A DNA stretch of 64,000 nt, from NCBI RefSeq assembly GCF_027158485.1, contig NZ_JAMKYJ010000004.1; one strand, written 5' to 3'. The notes below the pieces were generated by a model. That model ran no database searches, was not told where the DNA came from, and saw only the letters and a program-made list of their open reading frames with translations. The position numbers and the translations under genes were made by a program. Shown here piece by piece: positions 7,872 to 16,273 of this stretch. The stretch's first letter is position 1. Every line of letters begins with the position of its first letter. The stretch comes from Oxalobacter formigenes (GTDB lineage Bacteria > Pseudomonadota > Gammaproteobacteria > Burkholderiales > Burkholderiaceae_D).

Positions 7872-8206
7872 TGTAGATTATCTATCAAAACAGGTTGTCA
7901 TAACTGATGGTTATTTTTCTAATGCATTATCCTTGCTGTGACGGAAAATGAAAAGTCTTAGAGTGAATTGTCGGGTGTGAACGTGTTATTTTTTACAAAG
8001 ATTCAGGATGTTTCGGCTAATGTTGCCTGCCGACAAATTTGTATTGATACAAAAATGGTGAATTTGTCTCTCATGAAGGCGAGATAAGTATAAAATTCCT
8101 TTTTACACTGTATTTCCTTGCAAGGATTCCGGGCTTTATCGTTTTGCCTGAAACCGGGAATTGCAGTTTTGTTTTCTGATTTGAATTTTTAAAGTGGAGT
8201 CATGGA
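7872..8206. other. 335-bp intergenic region between divergent mnmE and argD
   Basis: An AT-rich region without an open frame worth calling. It must hold divergent promoters. For argD the most promising elements are TTGTCT (8064-8069) and TATAAA (8089-8094), with a 19-base spacer that is longer than ideal. An inverted repeat, GACAAATT (8032-8039) with AATTTGTC (8061-8068), encloses a second one, TGTAT (8040-8044) with ATACA (8047-8051), and overlaps the proposed -35, so it could be an operator. ATAAC/GTTAT at about 7900-7914 is another small palindrome. No RNA gene is recognisable. Confidence 0.4.
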
Positions 8207-9460
8207 ATGAATGCCCCGGCAAATACTTCGGTCGACAATAATGAAAAGATAGTGAATCGCCAGACTTTTGATGAAGTGATGGTGCCTGTATTTGCACCAA
8301 ATGCATTCATTCCGGTTCGAGGATCGGGCCTTGATCTCTGGGATCAGGATGGCAAACATTACCTTGATCTGACGGGCGGTATCGCTGTTTCCGGTTTGGG
8401 ACATGCGCCTGCCGAGCTGGTTGAAGCATTGACCGATCAGGCAAAGAAGCTGTGGCATGTCAGTAATTACTTTACCAACGAGCCTGTTCTGAAATTGGCG
8501 AAAGCCTTGACTGAAGCCACTTTTGCCGAGAAGGTATTTTTCTGTAATTCGGGTGGCGAAGCGAATGAAGCGGCTTTCAAACTGGCGCGTAAATGGGCTC
8601 ACAACCACTTTGGCGCAAAGAAGAGCCGCATCGTTTCCTGTCTGCATTCCTTTCATGGAAGAACCCTGTTTACCGTTACTGTAGGTGGACAGTCGAAATA
8701 TACGGAAGGTTTCGAACCCTTGCCGCAACAAATCGATCATATTCCGTTCAATGATATTGAGGCCGCTCGTGCTGCAATAGGTGACGATGTCTGTGCCGTT
8801 GTAGTTGAACCCGTTCAGGGAGAAGGGGGAATTCTCCCGGCAAGTCCCGAGTATCTGAAAGCATTGCGCCAGATTTGCGATGATAAAAATGCATTGCTGA
8901 TTTTCGACGAAATCCAGTGTGGTATGGGACGGACAGGGGATCTTTTTGCCTATATGGGATACGGCGTTACGCCGGACATCATGACCTCTGCCAAAGCGCT
9001 TGGAAACGGTTTTCCTATTGCGGCGATGTTGACGACGACAGAGATTGCCAACGCCTTTTCGGTCGGTTCCCATGGAACGACATACGGCGGTAATCCTTTG
9101 GCCGCAGCCGTTGCATACAAGGCTCTTGAAATTATCAATAAGCCGGAATTTTTGTCCCGCATTACCGAGGCAGGCAATAAACTGAAGGCAAGTCTTGAAA
9201 GGGTTGTCGCTGATTATCCGGGTGTGTTTGCCGGTGTTCGCGGAAAAGGCCTGATGCTTGGCCTGGTGATGTCGGACAAATATCATGGCAAAGCAGCTGA
9301 AATAACTGCTGCCGCAGCACAACAGGGTTTGCTTTTATTACTGGCGGGTTATGACGTTATCCGCTATGTCCCTGCGTTGGTTATCAAGGATGAGCATATC
9401 GTGCAGGGTGAAAAACTGCTGCGTCAAGCGCTCGATACGTGGCTGAAGGCTTCTGCCTGA
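8207..9460 (+). CDS. argD: Class III PLP aminotransferase, acetylornithine/succinyldiaminopimelate type
   Basis: 417 residues with the full class III aminotransferase layout: NSGGEANEAAFKLAR phosphate-binding segment (about 114-128), the SFHGRT motif (about 148-153), IFDEIQCGMGRTG with the PLP-ring Asp (about 234), and the Schiff-base lysine in SAKALGNGFP (Lys263). The sequence is closest to ArgD/AstC-type enzymes (arginine biosynthesis, also acting in lysine biosynthesis as DapC), but 4-aminobutyrate-type specificity cannot be excluded by eye. The extended N-terminus (about 20 residues before the core) is usual in betaproteobacterial ArgD. Its start is preceded by AAAGTGGAG. Single gene with a stem-loop after its stop. 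Confidence 0.85.
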   Translation: MNAPANTSVDNNEKIVNRQTFDEVMVPVFAPNAFIPVRGSGLDLWDQDGKHYLDLTGGIAVSGLGHAPAELVEALTDQAKKLWHVSNYFTNEPVLKLAKALTEATFAEKVFFCNSGGEANEAAFKLARKWAHNHFGAKKSRIVSCLHSFHGRTLFTVTVGGQSKYTEGFEPLPQQIDHIPFNDIEAARAAIGDDVCAVVVEPVQGEGGILPASPEYLKALRQICDDKNALLIFDEIQCGMGRTGDLFAYMGYGVTPDIMTSAKALGNGFPIAAMLTTTEIANAFSVGSHGTTYGGNPLAAAVAYKALEIINKPEFLSRITEAGNKLKASLERVVADYPGVFAGVRGKGLMLGLVMSDKYHGKAAEITAAAAQQGLLLLLAGYDVIRYVPALVIKDEHIVQGEKLLRQALDTWLKASA

Positions 9461-9468
9461 GATGACAA

Positions 9469-9495
9469 GGGCTCAAAATCGCGTATTTTGAGCCC
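9469..9495. terminator. Stem-loop after argD
   Basis: A perfect 11-bp stem GGGCTCAAAAT (9469-9479) with ATTTTGAGCCC (9485-9495) starts 9 bases after the argD stop. No T run follows on either strand, so it may act as a weak terminator or an mRNA 3' end stabiliser between the convergent argD and HTH genes. Confidence 0.5.
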
Positions 9496-9537
9496 GGTAA
9501 ATATAAGAACCACACTGGCAAAAAAGTCCGGCTGTCC

Positions 9538-9867
9538 TTATTTGTCTGTCGATCTTTTGGGTTTGAACTGTTTGTCGCTGATACGGAATTTCGAACGGCG
9601 ATCACCCATCAATCTGCGCAATTCCTTGATACTCAAGTCGCTGACTTCATGCATACGAATCAGTAATGATGCTCCAACCGGCAACCGGTTGTGTCTGATT
9701 TTACTGATAACAGGAGGTGCGACTTCCAGCGCACGTGACAACGCTGCATCATTTTTGAGGTTCAGGTGGACAATCAGAGTATCCAGCAGACGGTTTGGAT
9801 CATATATACGATCTTCCAGACGGTCTTCTTCTGGCTGTATCGTTGGATTTTTGGCTTTGTTCGTCAT
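9538..9867 (-). CDS. Small helix-turn-helix protein, conserved in Oxalobacteraceae-type genomes
   Basis: 109 residues, basic at both ends. The central part, LLDTLIVHLNLKNDAALSRA followed by LEVAPPVISKIRHNRLPVGA, has the A-L-S-R-A-L/x-V-x-P-P-V-I-S-K-I-R pattern of an XRE/Cro-like helix-turn-helix, so DNA binding is likely. The rest (LLIRMHEVSDLSIKELRRLMGD) is helical, and a Lys/Arg-rich tail follows. No partner toxin or phage gene is adjacent, so an antitoxin role is not supported. Target genes are unknown. A palindrome upstream at 9917-9929 may be its own operator. Confidence 0.75.
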   Translation of the reverse strand: MTNKAKNPTIQPEEDRLEDRIYDPNRLLDTLIVHLNLKNDAALSRALEVAPPVISKIRHNRLPVGASLLIRMHEVSDLSIKELRRLMGDRRSKFRISDKQFKPKRSTDK

Positions 9868-9916
9868 GTTAAAAAATCCTGTTTTGTATAATTCACTTAT
9901 CTATGCATAAATAAAA

Positions 9917-9929
9917 TTGTCTCTGACAA
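9917..9929. repeat. Palindrome upstream of the HTH gene
   Basis: TTGTC (9917-9921) and GACAA (9925-9929) form a perfect inverted repeat around three bases, about 50 bases before the start of the minus-strand HTH gene, in promoter range. On the minus strand the outer arm (TTGTCA) also resembles a -35 hexamer. It is a candidate autoregulatory operator; no functional evidence is available. Confidence 0.3.
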
Positions 9930-10157
9930 GATATATTTAGTGTGCCGTGAGAAAACTGGCAAAAGTTTTTTCATCACGTTAAGTTGCCTAACGTCAATAT
10001 CGTCTATTTTCTTTAACTGATCAAGACTTTTTTCAATTTCGATTCTATCGGATATGAAAAAAGAGGAAATCTTGCATCAATTCAATATGTTTATAATTTT
10101 ACAACTTTAACAATTACAAATAAAGTAAAAGATGACAAAAAGATAAGGATTTATGCA

Positions 10158-11288
10158 TCACTCTGCGTAACGCCCTGTTTTTTCGAGAAGAACTTTTTTG
10201 CCAAGCTCGATTACGGACATGGCGTAAAAGTAGCTTCGGTTATATTGGGTAATGGCGAAGAAGTTATCCGTGCCGATCCGATATTCGGTCGGATATGGTC
10301 CATTGGGCAAGTCAACGAGACCGTAAAGAAGATTGTCCGGGGCGAGGGGATCGGTTGAAATGCATTGTGCATTCAATTCTTTTAAAGAGTATGTCGCTTT
10401 CAATCCCTGATTGAAGAGGGTTTCGGGAAGTGGGCAATCCACGTCAGCTGTAGCCGGGAAAATAACGGGTTTGCCGGTTTTCCAGCCGTGCTGTTTCAGG
10501 AAATTGGCGACACTGCCAATGGCGTCAATAGCAGAATTTTCCAGATCGATTTTTCCGTCTTTATCAAAATCGACTGCATAGGCGCGGATACTGCCGGGCA
10601 TGAATTGCGGCCAGCCTATGGCGCCAGCGTACGATCCGTAGATGCTTAACGGATCTACCTGGTTTTGGGAGCTTAACAGAAGGAATTGTTCGAGCTCCTT
10701 GCGGAAAAATTCCTGTCGGCTGGCCTTGTTGGGTGTCTCGGGGTAGTAAAAGGCCAGTGTAGTCAGTGCATCGAGTGTCCGGAAACGGCCAGTGTCTCTT
10801 CCATAAATGGTTTCAATACCGAGGATACCGACGATAATGTAGGCAGGAACCCCGTATTCTTTTTCGGCCCTGTCGAGATATTTTTCATAGGTGTTCCAGA
10901 AGCGAACGCCGGCATTGACCCGGACAGGTTCAATCATTCTTTGCCGATAAGCCTGCCAGTTTTTTGTTTTACCCGAGCCCGACGGTTTCATCAGCCTGAT
11001 TGCGGTATGATTGACCCTTGTTCCTTGGAAAAGACAATTTAACCGGTTTTTATCGACATGATATTTTGTTGAAAAACGGTCGATGAAATCGGCCAGCGGT
11101 GGTTCGATCGTAAATGGAATAGCGGCTTCGCCAGACTCGACAGAACCCGGCATGTTTGGAGAAGAAGAACATGTCGATTCGGGCTGGCTGGTGTTTTTTT
11201 CGGAAACCTGTCCGAAACAAATTAGCGGAAACAGGATCGAAATAAAGAACATCAGGGCAGTTTTTCTGCCGGAATCAAATATCATCAT
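10158..11288 (-). CDS. mltB: Lytic murein transglycosylase B family
   Basis: Cleaves the MurNAc-GlcNAc bond of peptidoglycan with 1,6-anhydro product formation. About 376 residues from the ATG at 11288; an upstream TTG at 11351 would place extra residues before the signal peptide. The N-terminus has a hydrophobic signal segment (ALMFFISILFPLICFGQ). The SLT-type catalytic region shows VGILGIETIYGRDTG with the catalytic Glu, followed by SYAGAIGWPQFMPGSIRAYAVDFDKDGKIDL, which is diagnostic for MltB. The Cys at the signal cleavage area is not in a clean lipobox, so lipidation is uncertain. Stands alone. Confidence 0.93.
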   Translation of the reverse strand: MMIFDSGRKTALMFFISILFPLICFGQVSEKNTSQPESTCSSSPNMPGSVESGEAAIPFTIEPPLADFIDRFSTKYHVDKNRLNCLFQGTRVNHTAIRLMKPSGSGKTKNWQAYRQRMIEPVRVNAGVRFWNTYEKYLDRAEKEYGVPAYIIVGILGIETIYGRDTGRFRTLDALTTLAFYYPETPNKASRQEFFRKELEQFLLLSSQNQVDPLSIYGSYAGAIGWPQFMPGSIRAYAVDFDKDGKIDLENSAIDAIGSVANFLKQHGWKTGKPVIFPATADVDCPLPETLFNQGLKATYSLKELNAQCISTDPLAPDNLLYGLVDLPNGPYPTEYRIGTDNFFAITQYNRSYFYAMSVIELGKKVLLEKTGRYAE

Positions 11289-11471
11289 GGGATGAAATAC
11301 TGGAACAATCCATCGAAAAATGAAGTATAACGATTGGAAAGCGTTGCGCAATATAAAAAATCAGTTAAACAACTTTTAAACGCAATTGTATTGATGGACT
11401 GCTCTCTGGAGTATGCGCATGCGCCATCAAAGTATCTGTCTAGTTTGACCGAATTCAAGATTTGAGAATAT

Positions 11472-12398
11472 ATGACTACTGCTCTTTATTATCATCCGGT
11501 TTGCCAGTTGCATGAAATGGGAGAAAATCATCCTGAAAGTCCTGCGCGTATGCAGGTGATCATGGACGCCTTGAAAGAAAACGGACTGGACCGTGTTCTG
11601 GAATATCGTTTGTCTCCTGAAGCCACGGAAGAAGATATCCGCCGTGTCCATACGCAGGACATGATTTTGAAAGTGAAAAACGACATTCCTGCGCCGGGCG
11701 ACTATTCTTACGTGGATGAAACCCCCCTGAATCAATACAGCTGGCAGGCAGCCTTGCGAACGACTGGTGCGGCTGTCGCTGCAACGGATGCCGTGTTGGC
11801 CGGTGAAATCGAAAATGCGTTTTGCATCGAACGTCCTATCGGTCATCATTCGACTATTGGGGAAGCGATGGGCTTTTGTGTTTTCAACAATATCGCAATC
11901 GCTGCCATGAGAGCGATCAAGATTCATGGATTGAAAAGCGTCGCTATCGTCGATATTGACGTTCATCACGGAAATGGAACGGAATATATTTTCTCGTACG
12001 AGCCCAGTGTTTTGATGGTCAGTTATTATCAGGAGTATTTATACCCCTTCTGCGGCAATGAGAAAGCGCGGGCGAATATGGTGAATGTGCCTGTACCGAA
12101 GGGCACTGGCGGCGATGTCATTCGCAAGGTAGTCACTGAAAAATGGCTTCCAGCCTTGCATAAACATAAACCGGAGATGATTTTTATTTCTGCCGGTTTC
12201 GATGCGCACAGGGACGATCCTCTTGGCGATATGAATCTGGTTGAGGAAGACTATGCCTGGATAACGAAGCAGGTGATGGATATCGCAGCTGAGTACAGCC
12301 AGAATCGTGTCGTCAGTTTTTCGGAGGGCGGTTATAACCTGAAAGCGTTGGCGAACAGTGTTGTCGCACACGTGAAAACATTGGCACGGGTCGATTAA
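11472..12398 (+). CDS. Histone deacetylase-family (class II-like) amidohydrolase
   Basis: 308 residues, a zinc-dependent deacetylase of the HDAC/acetylpolyamine amidohydrolase superfamily. Catalytic His pair in IGHHST (about 125-126), DIDVHHGNGT with the zinc-ligand Asp163 and His165, SAGFDAHRDDPLG with the third ligand, and SEGGYNL with the transition-state Tyr are all present, so the enzyme should be active. The usual P-G-H-H is I-G-H-H here. Bacterial substrates may be acetylated polyamines or proteins; the sequence does not say which. It is 11 bases upstream of the rbgA-like GTPase and likely co-transcribed, a neighbour pairing also seen in other Betaproteobacteria. Confidence 0.93.
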   Translation: MTTALYYHPVCQLHEMGENHPESPARMQVIMDALKENGLDRVLEYRLSPEATEEDIRRVHTQDMILKVKNDIPAPGDYSYVDETPLNQYSWQAALRTTGAAVAATDAVLAGEIENAFCIERPIGHHSTIGEAMGFCVFNNIAIAAMRAIKIHGLKSVAIVDIDVHHGNGTEYIFSYEPSVLMVSYYQEYLYPFCGNEKARANMVNVPVPKGTGGDVIRKVVTEKWLPALHKHKPEMIFISAGFDAHRDDPLGDMNLVEEDYAWITKQVMDIAAEYSQNRVVSFSEGGYNLKALANSVVAHVKTLARVD

Positions 12399-12409
12399 GG
12401 AACGAAAAA

Positions 12410-13300
12410 ATGGCAATTCAATGGTTTCCGGGGCATATGAATGCCGCACGAAAAAAAGCGGCGGAAACAATGGAGACGACCGATCTCGTGATCGAGGTTC
12501 TCGACGGAAGGCTTCCCGGAGCCAGCAGCAATCCCATGGTGGAACAGCTTAGGCTTCATCGCCAGCGTCCCTGTCTTAAAATTCTTAACAAGAGCGATTT
12601 GGCCGATCCGGTTGCGACAAAGCAATGGATTGATTTCTATAATAGTCAGAAGGGGGTCAATGCGATTGCCCTGTCATGCAGGAATCCTGCGGAAGTGGCG
12701 AAAATTCCGGGTATTTGTCAGAAAATCATTCCTCATCGAACCGGTCCCGGAAAAACGGCCAGAATAATGATCATGGGAATTCCCAATGTGGGCAAGTCAA
12801 CGCTGATGAATATGCTGTTGAAACGGCGTGTGGCAGCTGTGGGTGATGAACCTGCGGTCACGAAAACACAGCAGCGGCTTTATCTGAACAAAAATATGGT
12901 GTTGACGGATACACCGGGTTTGCTCTGGCCGAAGATCATGTATCCCAGCGATGGATATATGTTGGCGGCAAGCCATGCAGTCGGGGTGAATGCCCTGATC
13001 GAGGACGAGGTCGCTGCCTTCCTTGGCGAGGTTTTGTTAAAGCGTTATCCGCACTTGCTTGAAGCCCGGTATGGTCTGAAGGTCGATGAACTCGATGGCT
13101 ATGGCGTTGTCGAAGGAGTGGCGATGAAACGCGGATTCAAAATCCGTGGCGGTGAACTGGATGTCGAAAAAGGTGCCCATTCTTTCCTTCAGGATTATCG
13201 CACCGGCGCGATCGGCCGTATCAGTCTGGAAACGCCGGAGAGCCGAAAGGAAATGATGGAATCGTCCGTGGCCGAAGAACCAGAACCTGAAAAAGAATAA
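12410..13300 (+). CDS. ylqF: Circularly permuted ribosome-biogenesis GTPase, YlqF/RbgA family
   Basis: 296 residues. The G-motifs occur in permuted order: G4 NKSD at 60-63 precedes G1 GIPNVGKST at about 123-131 and G3 DTPG at about 166. This permutation and the N-terminal FPGHMNAA identify the YlqF/RbgA family, which in Bacillus assists late 50S assembly. The C-terminal region after about 230 is the family's helical domain, ending with an acidic tail (EEPEPEKE). It follows the deacetylase gene by 11 bases. Confidence 0.95.
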   Translation: MAIQWFPGHMNAARKKAAETMETTDLVIEVLDGRLPGASSNPMVEQLRLHRQRPCLKILNKSDLADPVATKQWIDFYNSQKGVNAIALSCRNPAEVAKIPGICQKIIPHRTGPGKTARIMIMGIPNVGKSTLMNMLLKRRVAAVGDEPAVTKTQQRLYLNKNMVLTDTPGLLWPKIMYPSDGYMLAASHAVGVNALIEDEVAAFLGEVLLKRYPHLLEARYGLKVDELDGYGVVEGVAMKRGFKIRGGELDVEKGAHSFLQDYRTGAIGRISLETPESRKEMMESSVAEEPEPEKE

Positions 13301-13354
13301 ATCCGTCACACTGCTTGTGACTGTCTGGATATGGATAATGTTTATAATATTTGA

Positions 13355-14080
13355 ATGAAACCGATTGCTCCAGGAACCGTTATTTTTCACCGTTACCGTG
13401 GTTACGGTGTGCTCACAGCCGTCAATTTGCTGACTGGCTGGGTGTCGGCCCGTTTCGGCAATGAGCAGCGTTGTCTCGATCTGAATTTGTCGACGGATGA
13501 AGTCCAGCATGCCGATGGCGAACCGATTCTGTTCAGGCTTTCTCCACCTGACAGGATGCCCCACGGCCGTCTGATGGAGATGGTTTTGAAGTTGCACACT
13601 GCCGGATATCAGCGTCTTTATCTCTATTCATGGCCCAAGGATGCCGGAATGCACTGGAGATGGCATCTGTTTACCGGTTGCAGGACATGGCTGCAAAGGC
13701 CCTGGAGAGAGGGCTGGTACGGTTCAGGTGCAGACTATATATTCAATCCTGTGATGGGCTGGGGTGATTTGCCGGGGGCAACGGCAGATGAACTGATCGA
13801 TGCCCTCGCCAGATTCGATCCGGAAGGGCTTGCGAATGCCCTTGGGGAAGATGAGGAGCATGCAGTCTGGTTCAGGCGGATTTGTGAGGCTGTGCTTCCC
13901 GATTACATGTATAGCCTTGAAAAGAGGCTGAACCCGGACGGCTCCGTGTCCAATGTATTGCCTGTTTATCCGCTCAGGCAAGGTGTCCCCGATTACGACG
14001 GCCCGTCATTGCCATGTCCGCCGGGGTGGAGCAAGCTTCACTACGTTAATCCGATCCCGCGCCATTTCTGTTATTTCTGA
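13355..14080 (+). CDS. Unknown protein with SH3/CarD-like N-terminus
   Basis: 241 residues; not recognised as a characterised family. The N-terminal 45 residues (PGTVIFHRYRGYGVLTAVN and a following W-V-S-A-R-F-G segment) resemble the small beta-barrel of CarD/SH3-like domains. The rest is unusually rich in aromatic residues and Trp (for example HWRWHLFTGCRTWLQRPW) and ends with a Pro/Tyr-rich stretch. No signal peptide or membrane segment. Its stop overlaps the next ATG (TGATG), so it is translationally coupled to the mini-asparaginase, and it begins 54 bases after the GTPase gene. Possibly conserved only in close relatives; no function is proposed. Confidence 0.7.
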   Translation: MKPIAPGTVIFHRYRGYGVLTAVNLLTGWVSARFGNEQRCLDLNLSTDEVQHADGEPILFRLSPPDRMPHGRLMEMVLKLHTAGYQRLYLYSWPKDAGMHWRWHLFTGCRTWLQRPWREGWYGSGADYIFNPVMGWGDLPGATADELIDALARFDPEGLANALGEDEEHAVWFRRICEAVLPDYMYSLEKRLNPDGSVSNVLPVYPLRQGVPDYDGPSLPCPPGWSKLHYVNPIPRHFCYF

Positions 14081-14577
14081 TGGAATATATGAACCTGCAT
14101 ATTATCGCCACTGGCGGAACCTTTGAAAAACATTATGACGAAATCACGGGTGAGCTCGTTTTTACATCGAGCCACATTCCAGCCATGATGGAACGCGCCC
14201 GGGTATCTCAATCGTATACATTCCAAGAGTTGACGATGCTGGATTCGCTGGACATGCAGGACGCTGATCGTGAGAATATCCTGAAGTCCTGTCGCGAAAT
14301 TCCGGCCGACCGGATTGTCATCGTACATGGAACGGATACGATGCAGGACACGGCGGCGGTACTGGGAAAAGCGGCACTTGAAAAAACGATTGTCCTGACC
14401 GGCGCCATGATTCCGTATGAATTCGACCGTTCCGATGCTTTTTTCAATCTCGGGTTTGCCGTCAGCGCTGTCCAGTTATTGCCCACAGGTGTGTATATCC
14501 TGATGAACGGACAAATTTTCAAATGGAATAAAGTGACTAAAAACCGTCCTATCGGTGTATTCGAAGCGGTATCATAG
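14080..14577 (+). CDS. Stand-alone asparaginase N-domain protein
   Basis: 165 residues (162 if the ATG at 14089 is used, which better matches the family start MNLHIIATGGTF). It has the two Thr motifs of type I/II asparaginases: HIIATGGTF near the N-terminus and IVIVHGTDTMQDTA near residue 82, followed by LTGAMIPY. The family's C-terminal domain, which completes the dimer interface and part of the site in canonical enzymes of about 330 residues, is absent, and the frame ends cleanly, so this is a natural short form known from other proteobacteria. Whether it hydrolyses asparagine is not known. Coupled to the preceding unknown gene. Confidence 0.85.
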   Translation: MEYMNLHIIATGGTFEKHYDEITGELVFTSSHIPAMMERARVSQSYTFQELTMLDSLDMQDADRENILKSCREIPADRIVIVHGTDTMQDTAAVLGKAALEKTIVLTGAMIPYEFDRSDAFFNLGFAVSAVQLLPTGVYILMNGQIFKWNKVTKNRPIGVFEAVS

Positions 14578-14636
14578 TACCTGTGCCGGTTTTGTCCGGT
14601 TTTTTGTTCATCTGTTAACTTTTATCTATTGATCTC

Positions 14637-15995
14637 ATGAATATCGTTATTCTGGCTGCCGGTATGGGCAAACGCATGAATTCGGATTTGCCCAAAGTGC
14701 TTCATTCCCTTGCCGGAAAGCCCCTGCTTGCACATGTTCTGGATACCGCCCGTTCGTTGAACCCCGGCAGACTGATTGTGGTGTATGGACATGGTGGTGA
14801 GCTGGTGCAGAAAAAAATAACGGAAAACGATCTGGCATTCGTCAAACAGGAACCGCAACTTGGTACCGGCCATGCTGTCATGCAGGCAGTATCCTTGCTG
14901 GATGAGTCCATGCCGACACTGGTTTTGTATGGCGATGTTCCCCTGATTGGACAGGCTTCCTTGTCGCGACTGCTTGAGGCAGCAGGAGCGAACAAGCTCG
15001 CAATCCTGACTGCCGAACTGGACGATCCGACGGGTTATGGAAGAATCATCCGTGATAACGGACAGATAAACCGCATCGTCGAACAAAAGGACGGTAATTC
15101 CGTTGAACTTGCCGTCAATGAGATCAATACAGGAATCATGGTGATTCCGACGGTTCCCCTGAAACGCTGGTTGTCTTCTCTTTCCAATAACAATGCGCAG
15201 GGGGAATATTACCTGACGGATATCGTCGGCAAAGCGGTTGCAGAACAGATTGAAGTGACCTCGGCCCAGCCGGATGCGATTTGGGAAACGCTGGGGGTCA
15301 ACAGCAAGAGACAGCTGGCCGAACTGGAACGGATTTACCAGAAGAATATGGCAGAAGCCCTGCTCGATAAAGGTGTCGGTCTGGCTGATCCCGATCGCAT
15401 CGACATACGCGGTTCCCTGACATGCGGCCGTGACGTGTTTATCGACGTCAATTGTGTTTTCGAAGGCCATGTCGTTTTGGACGATGGTGTTTTTATCGGG
15501 GCGAATTGTGTCATCAGGGATTGTGATATTGGAAAGAATGCAGAAGTCCGGCCTTTCTGTCATCTCGAAGGCGCGAAAGTCGGTTCGGCTTCCCTGATCG
15601 GACCTTACGCCCGTTTGAGGCCGGGAGCCGAACTGGGTGAAGAAGTGCATATCGGTAATTTCGTTGAAGTCAAAAATAGCCAGATTGCTTCACACAGCAA
15701 GGCGAATCATCTTGCCTATGTCGGCGACTCGACGGTCGGTTCACGTGTGAATATCGGTGCCGGGGCGATTACATGTAATTACGATGGCGCCAACAAACAC
15801 AAGACGGTCATTGAGGACGATGTTTTCATCGGTACCAATTGCGAACTGGTTGCACCTGTCAAGGTGGGTAGCGGTGCGACTGTCGGAGCCGGTACGACGC
15901 TGACAAAAGACGTTCCTGCCGGATCGCTGACGGTTTCCCGTGCGAAACAAACGACGATAAATGACTGGAAAAGACCTGAAAAAGAAAAAAAATAA
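14637..15995 (+). CDS. glmU: Bifunctional GlcN-1-P acetyltransferase / GlcNAc-1-P uridylyltransferase
   Basis: 452 residues. Makes UDP-GlcNAc for peptidoglycan and lipopolysaccharide. N-terminal uridylyltransferase domain (about 1-228) with LAAGMGKRMNSDLPKVLH and the GYGRIIR and EINTG motifs. C-terminal left-handed beta-helix (about 250-445) made of hexapeptide repeats, with RPGAELGEEVHIGNFVEVK and NIGAGAITCNYDG acetyltransferase signatures. Lysine-rich tail. Normal length; it is not followed by glmS as in some genomes. Confidence 0.98.
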   Translation: MNIVILAAGMGKRMNSDLPKVLHSLAGKPLLAHVLDTARSLNPGRLIVVYGHGGELVQKKITENDLAFVKQEPQLGTGHAVMQAVSLLDESMPTLVLYGDVPLIGQASLSRLLEAAGANKLAILTAELDDPTGYGRIIRDNGQINRIVEQKDGNSVELAVNEINTGIMVIPTVPLKRWLSSLSNNNAQGEYYLTDIVGKAVAEQIEVTSAQPDAIWETLGVNSKRQLAELERIYQKNMAEALLDKGVGLADPDRIDIRGSLTCGRDVFIDVNCVFEGHVVLDDGVFIGANCVIRDCDIGKNAEVRPFCHLEGAKVGSASLIGPYARLRPGAELGEEVHIGNFVEVKNSQIASHSKANHLAYVGDSTVGSRVNIGAGAITCNYDGANKHKTVIEDDVFIGTNCELVAPVKVGSGATVGAGTTLTKDVPAGSLTVSRAKQTTINDWKRPEKEKK

Positions 15996-16075
15996 GCTCT
16001 TTTCACTTCAAAAATTGATCAATCGCAGTTTTTCAAATCTTGGCGCTGTCAAAGTGGCTAAATGGGTTTTTTTCC

Positions 16076-16084
16076 TGTTATATT
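16076..16084 (+). promoter_or_regulatory. Candidate extended -10 promoter for the phosphoketolase gene
   Basis: TGTTATATT has the TGn extension directly before a TATATT hexamer (16079-16084). No good -35 lies 17 bases upstream, which extended -10 promoters can tolerate. It would give a 5' leader of about 180 bases before the start at 16274. Confidence 0.4.
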
Positions 16085-16142
16085 GTTGATGAGGCTGTCT
16101 TTGCCAGTCAAAGAGAGTTATTCCCTATTCGAGTAAATAATT

Positions 16143-16166
16143 TTGCCATGCCACGACTGATGGCAA
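16143..16166 (+). other. Stem-loop in the phosphoketolase leader
   Basis: TTGCCAT (16143-16149) and ATGGCAA (16160-16166) form a perfect 7-bp stem with a 10-base loop. It lies within the long leader; a smaller pair, CTTTG/CAAAG, lies near 16099-16113. There is no T run, so this is not an intrinsic terminator. Function unknown. Confidence 0.35.
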
Positions 16167-16273
16167 GGTTCTGTTATTTCAAAAAGAATAGATGTTCACT
16201 TACCTAAAAAATTGTCATTTGGATCTTGTTGCATTTGGCAGGCCGAGTTCGAAAGAATAGAAAGGAAATGAAT

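Noticed and set aside
13305..13321. Hairpin GTCACA/TGTGAC after the rbgA-like gene as a terminator
   Set aside because: Only six base pairs and no T run, so termination is not supported.
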